From JAPOXR01 sp964291445 (lineage in GTDB: Bacteria > Pseudomonadota > Alphaproteobacteria > Rhodobacterales > Rhodobacteraceae), in contig OZ219862.1 of the NCBI GenBank assembly GCA_964291445.2, forward strand, positions 620,001 through 684,000: a stretch of 64,000 nt of DNA. Direction: 5' to 3'. The position numbers were made by a program, and so were the translations under genes. Position 1 is the stretch's first letter. Every line of letters begins with the position of its first letter. Of the stretch, positions 44,528 through 53,452 are shown one piece after another. The notes under the pieces were generated by a model. It did not search any database. It was not told the origin of the DNA and saw nothing but the letters and a program-made list of their open reading frames with translations.

Positions 44528-45593
44528 TGGCTTGAAGGAAAAACTGCTGCGTGAGATCGATGACACCGGACCCATGCCGATTTCCCGGTACATGGAGGCC
44601 TGTCTGCTGGACCGCGAGCACGGATATTATTGCCGGGAGGATCCGATCGGCGCCGCCGGCTCCTTCACCACTGCCCCGGAAATCAGCCAGATGTTCGGCG
44701 AACTGATCGGACTTGCCCTTTGCCAGGTCTGGACGGACCAGGGCTCGCCGCCCTGTTTCGCCCTGGCCGAGCTTGGCCCCGGCAGGGGAGTCATGATGGC
44801 CGATCTCCTGCGGGCGGCAAGGGTGGCACCCGGCTTCAACGAGGCGGCACGGCTGTTCCTGGTCGAAAGGAGCGACGCCTTGCGTCGATCACAGGCCCGA
44901 AGGCTGGCCGCCCATTCTCCGGATTGGTGCCTGGATGTCGACGATTTGCCGGACATGCCACTATTCCTGGTTGCCAATGAGTTCTTCGATGCGCTGCCGA
45001 TCAGGCAGTTCCGCCGCCGGACAAACGGCTGGCAGGAAATCATGATCGGCGCCGAAGCCGGACATCTTCGCTACATCCATCGTGACTGTTCCCGATGCCA
45101 GGAACTGGATCGGCGGTTCGCCGACATTCCGCCGAATGCCATTGTCGAGCTTCGCCCGGAGGCCGAGCGGATCATCGGCCGGGTCGCCGATATCATCGCC
45201 CGCCATGGCGGCGGCGCCATCATCGTCGATTACGGCGAGGACGGGTCACTCGGCGACACCCTCCAGGCAGTCCGGAACCACCGTCCCACCGAACCACTTG
45301 ACGAGCCGGGTGCCGCCGATCTCACCGCCCATGTCGATTTTGCCACACTTGCCAGGTCGGCACGCGGGACGGCCGTCAGCAGCCTGACCACCCAGGGGGA
45401 TTTCTTCGCCCGATTGGGCATCCACCAGCGGGCCCGGGTCCTGGCAAGATCCGCCACCGGCGCCGCGTTGCGTGACCACCAGGCGGCGCTGAACAGGCTT
45501 GTCGGCCCCGACCAAATGGGCCGGCTCTTCAAGGTCATCGGCCTCCACCCGCCCTGTTCGGCCCCGCTGCCGGGATTCGCATCATGGGCCTGA
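44484..45593 (+). CDS. NDUFAF7/MidA-like SAM-dependent methyltransferase
   Basis: Class I methyltransferase of the DUF185/NDUFAF7 family, 369 residues. Human NDUFAF7 methylates an arginine of a complex I subunit during assembly. Family marks: ISRYMEACLLDREHGYYCRE, GSFTTAPEISQMFGEL, SAM loop AELGPGRGVMMADLL (about 93-107), ANEFFDALPIRQF and DYGEDGSLGDTLQAV. The start is either ATG 44484 or the duplicated ATG 44523, which gives MGGLKEKLLREIDDTGPM and matches the family better. Coupled to lgt and pgeF. Confidence 0.92.
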   Translation: MGKLKQTSPHDQPMGGLKEKLLREIDDTGPMPISRYMEACLLDREHGYYCREDPIGAAGSFTTAPEISQMFGELIGLALCQVWTDQGSPPCFALAELGPGRGVMMADLLRAARVAPGFNEAARLFLVERSDALRRSQARRLAAHSPDWCLDVDDLPDMPLFLVANEFFDALPIRQFRRRTNGWQEIMIGAEAGHLRYIHRDCSRCQELDRRFADIPPNAIVELRPEAERIIGRVADIIARHGGGAIIVDYGEDGSLGDTLQAVRNHRPTEPLDEPGAADLTAHVDFATLARSARGTAVSSLTTQGDFFARLGIHQRARVLARSATGAALRDHQAALNRLVGPDQMGRLFKVIGLHPPCSAPLPGFASWA

Positions 45594-46345
45594 GCCCCGT
45601 TCGATCCCGGCTGCTGTCGCCATTGAGACACGGGTTCTTTACCCGCCAGGGCGGTATCTCCGGCGGCAGGTTTGCCAGCCTGAACTGCAGCCGCAGCTCG
45701 GCCGACCTTCCCGGCAATTGCGCCGAGAACCGTCGCCGGATTGCCGAATGGCTCGGCGTGGAGAGCGAGCACCTCCTGACCTGCACGCAGCGCCATACGA
45801 CCGATATCGAGGTGGTTGCTGAATTGCCATTCCGAGGACACCCCATCGCCGACGGGTTGGTGACCTCGCTGCCCGGTGTTGCGATCGGCGTCCTGACTGC
45901 CGATTGCCAGCCAATCCTGCTTGCCGACCGCCATGCCGGCATCATAGGTGCCGTCCATGCCGGCTGGTCGGGAACCCTGGGCGGTGTCATCGAGAACGCG
46001 GTGACATGCATGGAGTCATCGGGCGCCGACCGCTCGCGGATCATCGCCGTCATCGGCCCGGCCATCAGTCACCGCAACTACGAGGTCCAGGTCGACTTCC
46101 GTCAGCGCTTCCTCGAAGCCGACCCGGCCAGTGGGCAGTTCTTCCGGCAGGAGCCGGATGGTAGGCTGACCCTCGATCTTCCCGCCTATGGCCGCTCCCG
46201 GCTCGAGAAATCCGGAATCAGCAGCATCGCCGATTCGGGGTTGTGCACCTATGCCGATCCGGCGAGGTTCTTCTCCTGTCGGCGAAGTCACCACTGCGGC
46301 GAGGATGGATTCGGGCTGATGCTGTCGGCAATTCGGCTGGGCTGA
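45584..46345 (+). CDS. pgeF: peptidoglycan editing factor PgeF (YfiH/laccase-domain)
   Basis: Cysteine-dependent hydrolase-fold protein, 253 residues, once called polyphenol oxidase/laccase. Known PgeF removes L-Ser wrongly built into the peptidoglycan precursor. Active-site motifs: RHGFFTRQGGISGG at the start, TCTQRHTTD (His), LTADCQPILLAD (catalytic Cys) and HAGWSGTLGGV (His). CRRSH near the end (SCRRSHHCGEDGF) completes the set. The start overlaps the methyltransferase stop by 10 bases. Confidence 0.93.
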   Translation: MGLSPVRSRLLSPLRHGFFTRQGGISGGRFASLNCSRSSADLPGNCAENRRRIAEWLGVESEHLLTCTQRHTTDIEVVAELPFRGHPIADGLVTSLPGVAIGVLTADCQPILLADRHAGIIGAVHAGWSGTLGGVIENAVTCMESSGADRSRIIAVIGPAISHRNYEVQVDFRQRFLEADPASGQFFRQEPDGRLTLDLPAYGRSRLEKSGISSIADSGLCTYADPARFFSCRRSHHCGEDGFGLMLSAIRLG

Positions 46346-46529
46346 CCGGAGCCGGTACCGCCATCCTGCCGATGCCCCACCGGCGTATCGACGCCGGCGG
46401 CCGCGCATTCCTGGACGGTCGTCCTCGGCCATCGGAGCTGCACCCGCGCCGATTGGTGTGGAATGTTGCCCGTGCAGCATGCCAAATCTCCGATTTCCTC
46501 TCGCCAAATTCGACAGGGCTGGTAAGTCG

Positions 46530-46549
46530 GTCAGTCAAGCCTGACTGAC
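46530..46549. repeat. 8-bp inverted repeat before the M24-fold gene
   Basis: GTCAGTCA, loop AGCC, TGACTGAC: a perfect palindromic hairpin 24 bases upstream of the M24 gene start. There is no T-run. The position near the ribosome site fits an operator or a translation-affecting hairpin more than a terminator of pgeF. Confidence 0.45.
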
Positions 46550-46572
46550 ATCGGGGCATCCGGGAGGGGAAC

Positions 46573-47715
46573 ATGCTGCATTTCACAGCGGGGGAATTTG
46601 CCAGGCGAAAAGGGTTGCTGGTCGCACAACTCGAACGGCGCGGGCTTGATGGGCTAATGTGTTTCTCGCAGGAAAGCCAGTATTGGCTGACCGGCTACGA
46701 TACCTTCGGGTTCTGCTTCTTCCAGTGCTTGGTCGTCACCGCCGACCACCAGGTTCTACTGACCAGGTCAGCCGACCGGCTCCAGGCCCGGATCACCTCC
46801 AATATCGAGGATATCCGGATCTGGGTGGATGGCGAGGGCAATCCGGCCGCCGACCTCGCCGAGCTGGTGCTGGAACTGGGTCTTGCCGGCAAGCGTCTCG
46901 GCATCGAAACCGACACGCATGGCCTGACGGCCAGCAACTATATCCGGCTTGCCGAGGCGTTCGACGGCGTGGCCAGCCTGGTCGAGGCTTCGGACGTCGT
47001 GTCCGGGTTGCGGTTGACCAAGTCGGGCGAAGAGCTCGCCTATGTCCGGCGGGCGGCGCAGCTTGCCGATGATGCCCTCGATTCCGCCCTCGAACTGGTC
47101 GGCCCGGGCGCCGATGAAGGCAGGATCCTGGCTGCCATGCAGGGGGCAATCTTTGCCGGCGGCGGCGACTACCCCGGAAACGAGTTCATCATTGGTTCCG
47201 GCAGGAATGCACTCCTGGTCCGCTATGCGGCCGGAACCCGGACACTCTCGGCCAATGACCAGTTGACGCTGGAATGGGCCGGGACCTACCGGCACTATCA
47301 CGCCGCATTGATGCGAACTGTCGTCATCGGGGAATTGCGACCGCTGCACGCATCCATGCACGGCGCCGTCACCGACGCCTTGCTGGCCTGCGAGTCGCTG
47401 GTCCGGCCGGGAACGGCCATGCACGAGGTTTTCGATGCCCATGCCGACACCCTCGACAATGCCGGGTTCAAATCCAGCCGGCTCAACGCCTGCGGCTATT
47501 CCCTGGGCGCCAGGTTCACGCCAAGCTGGATGGAGCGCGAGATGTTCCGACCCGGCGCCGACACGGTGATGGAGGCCGGGATGGTATTCTTCATTCACAT
47601 CATCCTGGTCGATGACGACACCGGGACGGCGATGACCACCGGGCGAACCTCGATCGTTGCAGAGGGCGGTCCGGAGCGCCTGTCACGTCATTCCCTCGAC
47701 ATGATCAGGCACTGA
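46573..47715 (+). CDS. M24 (pita-bread) family protein without canonical metal ligands
   Basis: Creatinase/Xaa-Pro dipeptidase-fold protein, 380 residues: N-terminal creatinase_N domain (about 8-140) and C-terminal pita-bread domain. The five metal ligands of M24 peptidases are not conserved. The first Asp is Glu234, in LTLEWAGTY. The second is Ala245, in HYHAALMRT. The usual His is Tyr in CGYSLG, and the usual Glu is replaced in GMVFFIHI. This suggests a creatinase-like, metal-free hydrolase or lyase rather than a peptidase. It lies 203 bases before a BCCT transporter, so an imported osmolyte is the plausible substrate. Confidence 0.87.
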   Translation: MLHFTAGEFARRKGLLVAQLERRGLDGLMCFSQESQYWLTGYDTFGFCFFQCLVVTADHQVLLTRSADRLQARITSNIEDIRIWVDGEGNPAADLAELVLELGLAGKRLGIETDTHGLTASNYIRLAEAFDGVASLVEASDVVSGLRLTKSGEELAYVRRAAQLADDALDSALELVGPGADEGRILAAMQGAIFAGGGDYPGNEFIIGSGRNALLVRYAAGTRTLSANDQLTLEWAGTYRHYHAALMRTVVIGELRPLHASMHGAVTDALLACESLVRPGTAMHEVFDAHADTLDNAGFKSSRLNACGYSLGARFTPSWMEREMFRPGADTVMEAGMVFFIHIILVDDDTGTAMTTGRTSIVAEGGPERLSRHSLDMIRH

Positions 47716-47809
47716 GCTTTCCTCCTGGCAACCTTCCGGCACCCTGCCTGGCGCCGCGACGATTCACACCCGGCGAGGACCGCCGCACCCGCCTGGCGTT
47801 ACAGCGCAG

Positions 47810-47837
47810 TTGTCATTTGTTACCAATTCTATATCAT
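47810..47837 (+). promoter_or_regulatory. possible sigma70-type promoter of the BCCT gene
   Basis: TTGTCA (47810-47815) and TATCAT (47832-47837) with a 16-base spacer, in an AT-rich patch about 80 bases upstream of the start. The fit is only moderate. It is the best candidate in the 203-base gap between the M24 gene and the transporter. Confidence 0.3.
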
Positions 47838-47918
47838 CCTCCAAATTCTGGCGGGGGTGCTGGGCGTGACGTGATCTGGTCCCGCGCCCCGGGGGCCAGT
47901 TTCACAGGGAGAATGCCT

Positions 47919-49613
47919 ATGTCATCACACGCATCAATGAGAGCCAAGATGATCGCCAAGACCGGCATGTTCACCGGACTACATCCGGGGATGGGCCTGG
48001 CCGCCAAGATCATGGTGGCGGTCTTCGTGATTTTCACGGTCATGAATGTCGATTTTGCCAATTCGGTGTATTCCACCTTGCGTGGATGGGTCGAGAGCGG
48101 CCTGAGTTGGTATTACATTTCTGCTGTCACCGTTCTGTTTGGCGTCTGTCTTATCCTCATGTTTTCGAAATGGGGAAGTCTTCGTCTCGGAGATGACGAC
48201 AGCCGACCTGAATTCTCGAATTTCTCATGGTTCGCCATGCTGTTCTCAGCCGGTGTCGGAATCGGAATCCTGTTTTTCGGCGTCGCCGAACCGGTATTCT
48301 ACTTTGACAATTCCGGAGCCTTCGGATATCCGAACAATCCGCATGCCGACATGCAGGGCCATGGTGAAATGTCAATCCTGCGGGCTGTCGATGCCATGCG
48401 GGTCACCTTCTTCCACTGGGGATTTCATGGGTGGGCAGTCTACGTGATTGTCGGCTTGTGCCTTGCCTATTTCGGTTTTCGCAAGAAGCTTCCGCTGACA
48501 CTTCGATCTTCACTCTATCCGCTGATCGGCAACCGGATCTACGGTCCGATCGGGCATACGGTTGATCTGCTCGCAGTGTTCGGCACTGTATTCGGTGTGG
48601 CGACCTCGCTCGGCCTCGGTGTCAGCCAGATGGCGACCGGTCTCAACGTGCTGTTCGGAATCAGCGATGGGATCACGACCAAGCTGATCCTGATCCTGGT
48701 GATTTCGATCATCGCCACATTGTCGGCCGTATCCGGGGTAGGCAACGGGATCCGGATCATATCCGAATGGAACATCTGGCTCTCGATTGTCCTCCTGGCG
48801 ATTTTCGTCGCTGTCGGACCATTCACCTGGCTGATGAGTTTCTTTGTGACCTCCTTCGGAGATTACCTGTGGAACGTCATTCCAATGGGTTTCTGGACGG
48901 CAAATGAAGGACCCGAAGTTGCCTGGCAGGGCGGCTGGACCATCTTCTACTGGGGATGGTGGATATCATGGGCACCCTTTGTCGGCATGTTCATTGCCCG
49001 GATTTCCCGCGGCAGGACCATTCGGGAATTCATGGTTGGCGTGATGTTCGTTCCGACCACGATCGCCTTCTTCTGGATTTGCATGTTCGGTGGAAACGCC
49101 ATCTGGCAGGAACTCAACTCTGCCGGCGGTCCGGCGTCCGAGGGTGGCGCAATGGTCATCGAAACGGTTCGAGGTTGGGATCTGCCTGGCGCGCTGTACA
49201 CGACCATCGGCAATCTCGGCACCACGTCCTGGATGGGCGACATCGGCTGGATCAGCTGGCCGGCCTCGGCCCTGGCAACGCTGTTGCTTGCATCCTGGTT
49301 CATCACCTCGTCCGATTCCGGCACGCTCGTGATCACCACCATGCTGTCCATGGGCGATGACAACCCACCACGCGTATTCAGAATCATCTGGGGAATGGGT
49401 GAAGGGTTTGTTGCCGGGGTCCTGCTGCTTGCCGGCGGACTTGGTGCCCTGCAGACGGCATCGATTGCCGCCGGTTTCCCGATCTCCATCCTGTTGATCC
49501 TGATGGCCTGGGGGTTGGTGAAGTCACTGATGGATGATCCAAGCGCAGCCGCCCCACCCGAGGAAACCGTTGCTCCAGATGGCACTCGGATCAGCCAGGA
49601 ATTGCATGCCTGA
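47919..49613 (+). CDS. BCCT-family betaine/choline/carnitine-type transporter
   Basis: Secondary importer of a quaternary-ammonium or sulfonium osmolyte, 564 residues with 12 helices. It has the BCCT sodium-site-like loop SAGVGIGILFFGVAEPV, tryptophan box WGWWISWAPFVGMFIARISRGRTIREF (in two parts) and the late SSDSGTLVITTM segment. ATG 47919 is preferred over 47913 because of its distance from the AGGGAG site. The short N- and C-termini argue against a BetP-like osmosensor tail. Likely clients are glycine betaine, carnitine or DMSP; which one is not clear. Confidence 0.93.
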   Translation: MSSHASMRAKMIAKTGMFTGLHPGMGLAAKIMVAVFVIFTVMNVDFANSVYSTLRGWVESGLSWYYISAVTVLFGVCLILMFSKWGSLRLGDDDSRPEFSNFSWFAMLFSAGVGIGILFFGVAEPVFYFDNSGAFGYPNNPHADMQGHGEMSILRAVDAMRVTFFHWGFHGWAVYVIVGLCLAYFGFRKKLPLTLRSSLYPLIGNRIYGPIGHTVDLLAVFGTVFGVATSLGLGVSQMATGLNVLFGISDGITTKLILILVISIIATLSAVSGVGNGIRIISEWNIWLSIVLLAIFVAVGPFTWLMSFFVTSFGDYLWNVIPMGFWTANEGPEVAWQGGWTIFYWGWWISWAPFVGMFIARISRGRTIREFMVGVMFVPTTIAFFWICMFGGNAIWQELNSAGGPASEGGAMVIETVRGWDLPGALYTTIGNLGTTSWMGDIGWISWPASALATLLLASWFITSSDSGTLVITTMLSMGDDNPPRVFRIIWGMGEGFVAGVLLLAGGLGALQTASIAAGFPISILLILMAWGLVKSLMDDPSAAAPPEETVAPDGTRISQELHA

Positions 49614-49924
49614 GCAACATCCGGGCAGCAACTGCCAATGAATATGTCGCCGGCGCATCGTCGATGCGCCGGCGAGCCTTTTTTCGGCGCCCGGTATTCC
49701 CGGATTGGCTCCGGCGTTGTTCCGGCCCAACCAGCCTACCCATCCAGCAAGGCAGAACATCCATCCGGGCACGGCCACCACCGCAAAATCGGCCATGGAT
49801 GCGCGCAGCGCCGTTGAAACCGCGGCGATTGCCGGGTAACCGAAGCCTGGAGCCGAAGGCTAGGCCGGGACATCAGGACCACTGGCAGCCCGGGTGACAT
49901 GGGTCAGAGGGAGCACCGCATCGG
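49614..49924. other. 311-base gap with terminator
   Basis: Holds the terminator of the BCCT gene (49648-49684) and, to its right, the presumed trxB promoter. No supported gene. Confidence 0.5.
49648..49684 (+). terminator. rho-independent terminator of the BCCT gene
   Basis: An 11-bp stem CGCCGGCGCAT / ATGCGCCGGCG with a five-base loop, followed by GAGCC and a run of six T (49679-49684). It lies 35 bases past the transporter stop and is the strongest intrinsic terminator in the window. Confidence 0.85.
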
Positions 49925-50872
49925 ATGCCAGGGTCACAACACACGCAACTCGCCATCATCGGCTCGGGTCCTGCCGGCTACACGGCGGCCATCTACGGCG
50001 CCAGGGCCATGCTGAACCCGGTTCTGTTCCAGGGAATTCAGCCTGGTGGGCAGTTGACCATCACCACCGAGGTCGAGAACTGGCCGGGCGATTCCGTGGT
50101 GCAGGGCCCGGATCTCATGATGCGGATGGAGGAGCACGCCCGATCGGTCGGGGTCGAGATCATCGCCGATCATATCGCCGGTATTGATCTGTCGGTGCGT
50201 CCGTTTTCCATCACCGGCGATGGAGGTATGCACACCACCGCCGACGCGTTGATACTGGCTACCGGCGCCCAAGCCAGATGGCTGGGACTGCCCTCCGAGG
50301 ACAGGTTCAAGGGATTCGGGGTGTCGGCCTGCGCCACCTGTGATGGCTTCTTCTTTCGGGGCCGTCCGGTCGTGGTCGTTGGTGGCGGCAACACCGCGGC
50401 CGAGGAGGCAATCTTTCTGACCAATTTCGCCTCCCGGGTCACATTGATTCACCGGCGGGACAGCCTGCGCTCCGACAAGATCCTGCAGCAACGATTGTTC
50501 GACAACTGCAAGATCGAATTCTGCTGGAACAGCGTCGTTGCCGAGGTGGAGGGCACCGACAATCCGAGGGGGGTCACCGGTGTGCGTGTGGCCGATGTCA
50601 CGACCGGCAAGGAACAGCGGATCGAATGCGAGGGCGTCTTTGTCGCCATCGGGCATATTCCCGCCTCGCAACTGGTGGCGGGCCAGCTTGAGACCCGTGA
50701 TGGCGGCTATGTCGTCACCGAGGCGGGCTCGACACGAACATCGATACCGGGCGTCTATGCGGCCGGCGACCTGACCGACAATGTCTACAGGCAGGCGGTC
50801 ACCTCGGCCGGCATGGGATGCATGGCAGCCCTGGACGCCGAGAAATTCCTGTCGGAGCAGTTGCCGGGATGA
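49925..50872 (+). CDS. trxB: thioredoxin reductase
   Basis: FAD/NADPH flavoenzyme that keeps thioredoxin reduced, 315 residues. FAD motif IIGSGPAGYTAAIYGARA (about 11-28), redox-active CATC (Cys136, Cys139), NADPH motif VVVGGGNTAAEEAI, HRRDSLR selecting NADPH, and the FAD-binding end GVYAAGDLTD. The start MPGSQHTQLAIIGSG at 49925 agrees with the family. Confidence 0.97.
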   Translation: MPGSQHTQLAIIGSGPAGYTAAIYGARAMLNPVLFQGIQPGGQLTITTEVENWPGDSVVQGPDLMMRMEEHARSVGVEIIADHIAGIDLSVRPFSITGDGGMHTTADALILATGAQARWLGLPSEDRFKGFGVSACATCDGFFFRGRPVVVVGGGNTAAEEAIFLTNFASRVTLIHRRDSLRSDKILQQRLFDNCKIEFCWNSVVAEVEGTDNPRGVTGVRVADVTTGKEQRIECEGVFVAIGHIPASQLVAGQLETRDGGYVVTEAGSTRTSIPGVYAAGDLTDNVYRQAVTSAGMGCMAALDAEKFLSEQLPG

Positions 50873-50965
50873 CGCGCCGCCGCATCGCCCGAATTTACTG
50901 CCGAATTCGCCGAATTTTGCGCCAACGTGCCAATTTGACCTCCTGCCAGGAGTCCAGTTCGATTG

Positions 50966-51457
50966 TCAACTCTCGCCATTCCATCCATGCGCAGTTCCCC
51001 AATCCTGCAAGAAAGAATCGAGGCGACGCGGTGATGACGCCAACTTCATCAGAATGGACCGCAACTGGTTGATATACCCCCTTCCAGCCTTTCCGCTGAT
51101 GTTTCGAATACCGCAATGCGCCGGATTCTCAGATATTGGTTCCGGGGTCACCGCAAATGGCGAACAACCTTCATTGTCTTTCGCCACACGAAGCCGACCA
51201 CAGTTGAACAGGATCGACCACGCGGCCTCCCGCACGAATTCTGTACCGTTTGCCCGCTCCGCTTGCTGCCTGGCCATTTCGAGCTCAGCCTCGGGCCGAA
51301 GCAGGTCAGTGCGCGAGACGCTGATGAACTTGTCGCCACCCTTCAGGTCATCGCGTCGAAAAGCGGATGACGTTAGCTGACCGCCATCAAAGTCATCTGG
51401 CGACCAAACCAAGCGATGTAGATCGACTTTATCCTCCAACAATCCGAGCACCCTCAA
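50966..51457 (-). CDS. cassette gene 3, unknown function
   Basis: Unknown protein of up to 163 residues, third gene of an A+T-richer cassette. The TTG at 51457 overlaps the previous stop (TTGA); a GTG at 51451 behind GGAGTTGAG may be the true start. It has a central SSAFRRDDLKGGDKFISVSR segment, a conserved-looking ENPAHCGIRNISGK and a helical C-terminus (INQLRSILMKLA). From memory this resembles small partners found after genes like cassette gene 2 in genomic islands. No catalytic motif is visible. I assign no function. Confidence 0.6.
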   Translation of the reverse strand: MRVLGLLEDKVDLHRLVWSPDDFDGGQLTSSAFRRDDLKGGDKFISVSRTDLLRPEAELEMARQQAERANGTEFVREAAWSILFNCGRLRVAKDNEGCSPFAVTPEPISENPAHCGIRNISGKAGRGYINQLRSILMKLASSPRRLDSFLQDWGTAHGWNGES

Positions 51458-52077
51458 CTCCGAAGAGTGCTCAACAGTTTACTGTGAAGGGGCTTGGTGA
51501 TTGGCTCGTCGTCCGCACTTGCAGAGTAATCTGCGCTTGAAGCGAAGAACGAGTAGGTTCCATCGCCATAAACCGTCAGGTCTACGCCTACGTCTTGATC
51601 AAGCCATGAGAACGAAAAGGTTCCTTCGAAATCCAGACCTACCGATGGCCGCCGCGGGATTCCCGCCATCGCCAGTTTCCGGAGCATCTCAAGTGCATTG
51701 CGCTTAGCTTCAATTTCCGGTGCGTGGCTGTCCGGGCCCTTCCATCCATCAGAATGTCCGGATAGAATTTCAATTCTCTCCACCCGATCTTTGTACCAGT
51801 CCGGAAACTGCCAAGTTGAAACACCAATAGCCATGCGACCCGGTTCGTCGCTGCCTCGCACACGCAGTTCCAGTTGGTAAGGCGGCCAGTCGATCCCCCG
51901 AGACGGCAGAACCAGTTTTTGATTGTAGTATTGGTTGAAAAACTGGCTTCTCTCCCGATCAGTCATGACTACCCACAAAAAACCATGGTCCGTGCCAATT
52001 TCTCTCACTTCCGGCACTGGCAATTTTTTGACGGCGGGGCAGACGGACTCTGTAGATGGAGCAGCAACCGACGACAA
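51454..52077 (-). CDS. cassette gene 2, unknown function
   Basis: Unknown protein of 207 residues. I place the start at a TTG (52077) because it has an AGGAGG site 8 bases upstream and follows the gene 1 stop; the frame is also open to an ATG at 52140 that would overlap gene 1. It shows a Trp/Tyr-rich N-terminal half (FFNQYYNQKLVLP, WQFPDWYKDRVERIEIL), a helix EAKRNALEMLRKLAMAGI and a beta-rich end GLDFEGTFSFSWLDQDVGVD. The last part recalls the G-leW strand pattern of small island-encoded paired proteins. No catalytic residues are evident. Confidence 0.65.
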   Translation of the reverse strand: MSSVAAPSTESVCPAVKKLPVPEVREIGTDHGFLWVVMTDRERSQFFNQYYNQKLVLPSRGIDWPPYQLELRVRGSDEPGRMAIGVSTWQFPDWYKDRVERIEILSGHSDGWKGPDSHAPEIEAKRNALEMLRKLAMAGIPRRPSVGLDFEGTFSFSWLDQDVGVDLTVYGDGTYSFFASSADYSASADDEPITKPLHSKLLSTLRS

Positions 52078-52081
52078 TTTC

Positions 52082-53068
52082 CTAACCTCCTTCCTGGGCT
52101 GTTGTAGTTGACGTAATCGCGGGGTCGCTTTCACCGGCATCGTTCTTGTTGGTCACCTGAAGATCGTATTCTGTATCAGGCTTGAGACCGACAAACGAGC
52201 ACATCGTGAAAGGCGTTTCAAAGCCTGGGCTCCACTCCTCGTCTCCAGATTCCCTGATTCGAACAACTGAAGTGACACCCGGCTTCCACTCGGCCTCCAA
52301 GGTCCTTCCCAGCTTTTTCGGTAGCAACACACGAATCATGCCATTATCCCATTTGAGTTCAGGGCCCTTGGCATGGCTCGACATTCGTTGGGCTATGGAC
52401 TCGTAATTGCGGCCAAGTTGAGATGCGATCTGGCTAGCAATGATCTGGTCCAGAACCAGGAGGGATCTCAAAGGAATCAAGATGCGTAAGACAGATGCGC
52501 TACCGACGCCGAAGAGGGATAGATGACTCTCATGCAGCATTCCCATTGATTGCCAATAGGAAAGGGTTGAACGGAAATCCTTGCCTCCAGACCGGGTGCT
52601 GTTCTGGCTCTCTCTTGGCAACTCTTCGGCGCTGACTTCCACCTCGAAGTCGTGAGATTTCACCTGGCCGTAAATTTCACATATCGCCTTCTGGGAAGCG
52701 GCCGGAAGGGCATCAAACAGCTTCGCAAGGTGAGGCTTGGAGGCGTTTGCCGGAAGGGAATCCCTATCCTGAGTTATAAAGCTTAGCAATCGAAACGAAT
52801 GTACATAGGCGAGGCCAAGGTTAGTCGTGGCAGACAGGCAGGTACCAACAAGGCCAACCACACCGCCCCCTGGAAGATCTGAAATTCTTTGTGCAACATG
52901 GTCAGGCGGCCCAGGCCTGCCATGCTGGTCGGTCTCCAATTCTCGATAACCATCAATTTCTTGAAGAATCGGGTCAAGGTTCTCCTTTGCCAACTCGAAG
53001 AACGAAATTGCCATTTCGAACAGGAACGGCACATGTGGATGTAGCTGTTTGATGTCAATTCCAGTCAT
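52082..53068 (-). CDS. cassette gene 1, helical protein with fibronectin-III-like end
   Basis: Unknown protein of 328 residues from ATG 53068 (an ATG at 53110 is possible). Residues about 1-230 look mainly helical, with hydrophobic stretches (HVPFLFEMAISFFELAKENL, GGVVGLVGTCLSATTNLGLA) that could be a membrane-near or core helix bundle. Residues about 235-328 look like one fibronectin type III domain (GLKPDTEYDLQVTNKNDAGE, ending ITSTTTAQ). No signal peptide is seen. The A+T content is clearly above that of neighbouring genes, suggesting transfer. It leads a three-gene cassette of unknown function. Confidence 0.7.
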   Translation of the reverse strand: MTGIDIKQLHPHVPFLFEMAISFFELAKENLDPILQEIDGYRELETDQHGRPGPPDHVAQRISDLPGGGVVGLVGTCLSATTNLGLAYVHSFRLLSFITQDRDSLPANASKPHLAKLFDALPAASQKAICEIYGQVKSHDFEVEVSAEELPRESQNSTRSGGKDFRSTLSYWQSMGMLHESHLSLFGVGSASVLRILIPLRSLLVLDQIIASQIASQLGRNYESIAQRMSSHAKGPELKWDNGMIRVLLPKKLGRTLEAEWKPGVTSVVRIRESGDEEWSPGFETPFTMCSFVGLKPDTEYDLQVTNKNDAGESDPAITSTTTAQEGG

Positions 53069-53452
53069 GACCAGTTCTGGCGCAGTGTCCTGATGAATTT
53101 GCTGGCGCAACCATCGACGAAGTCAGCCACGAGCCGCCCACTGCATCCATGGAAATGTAGGCTCAACACAGACCAGGGACAAGGGCCCCGGTGCAGAATG
53201 CAAAGACCGGGCACGTTGGGGGCTGGCTGGTCGCCTCCCCCGCACTCCTCAATTCTCGATAATGCAGGCATGTGGGGTGTTTTGGATTCGCCCTGTGTTG
53301 ATTCTCCGGCATTTTGCGGATAAATGGAGTTGTTTCCATGGGGGAGGAAGACGGCGTAGTGCGTTTGCAGGTGTTGTTAGTCCTTTCCGCACGAGTTTTC
53401 CTGGGCCCGCGATTGTCTTCGGGCTCCGGGTTGGGGAAGGATTTGCAAGTGC
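53069..53452. other. 384-base divergent gap
   Basis: Between the unassigned cassette (left) and the sugar ABC operon (right). Both promoters should lie here. No further gene, RNA or strong palindrome was identified. Confidence 0.4.
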
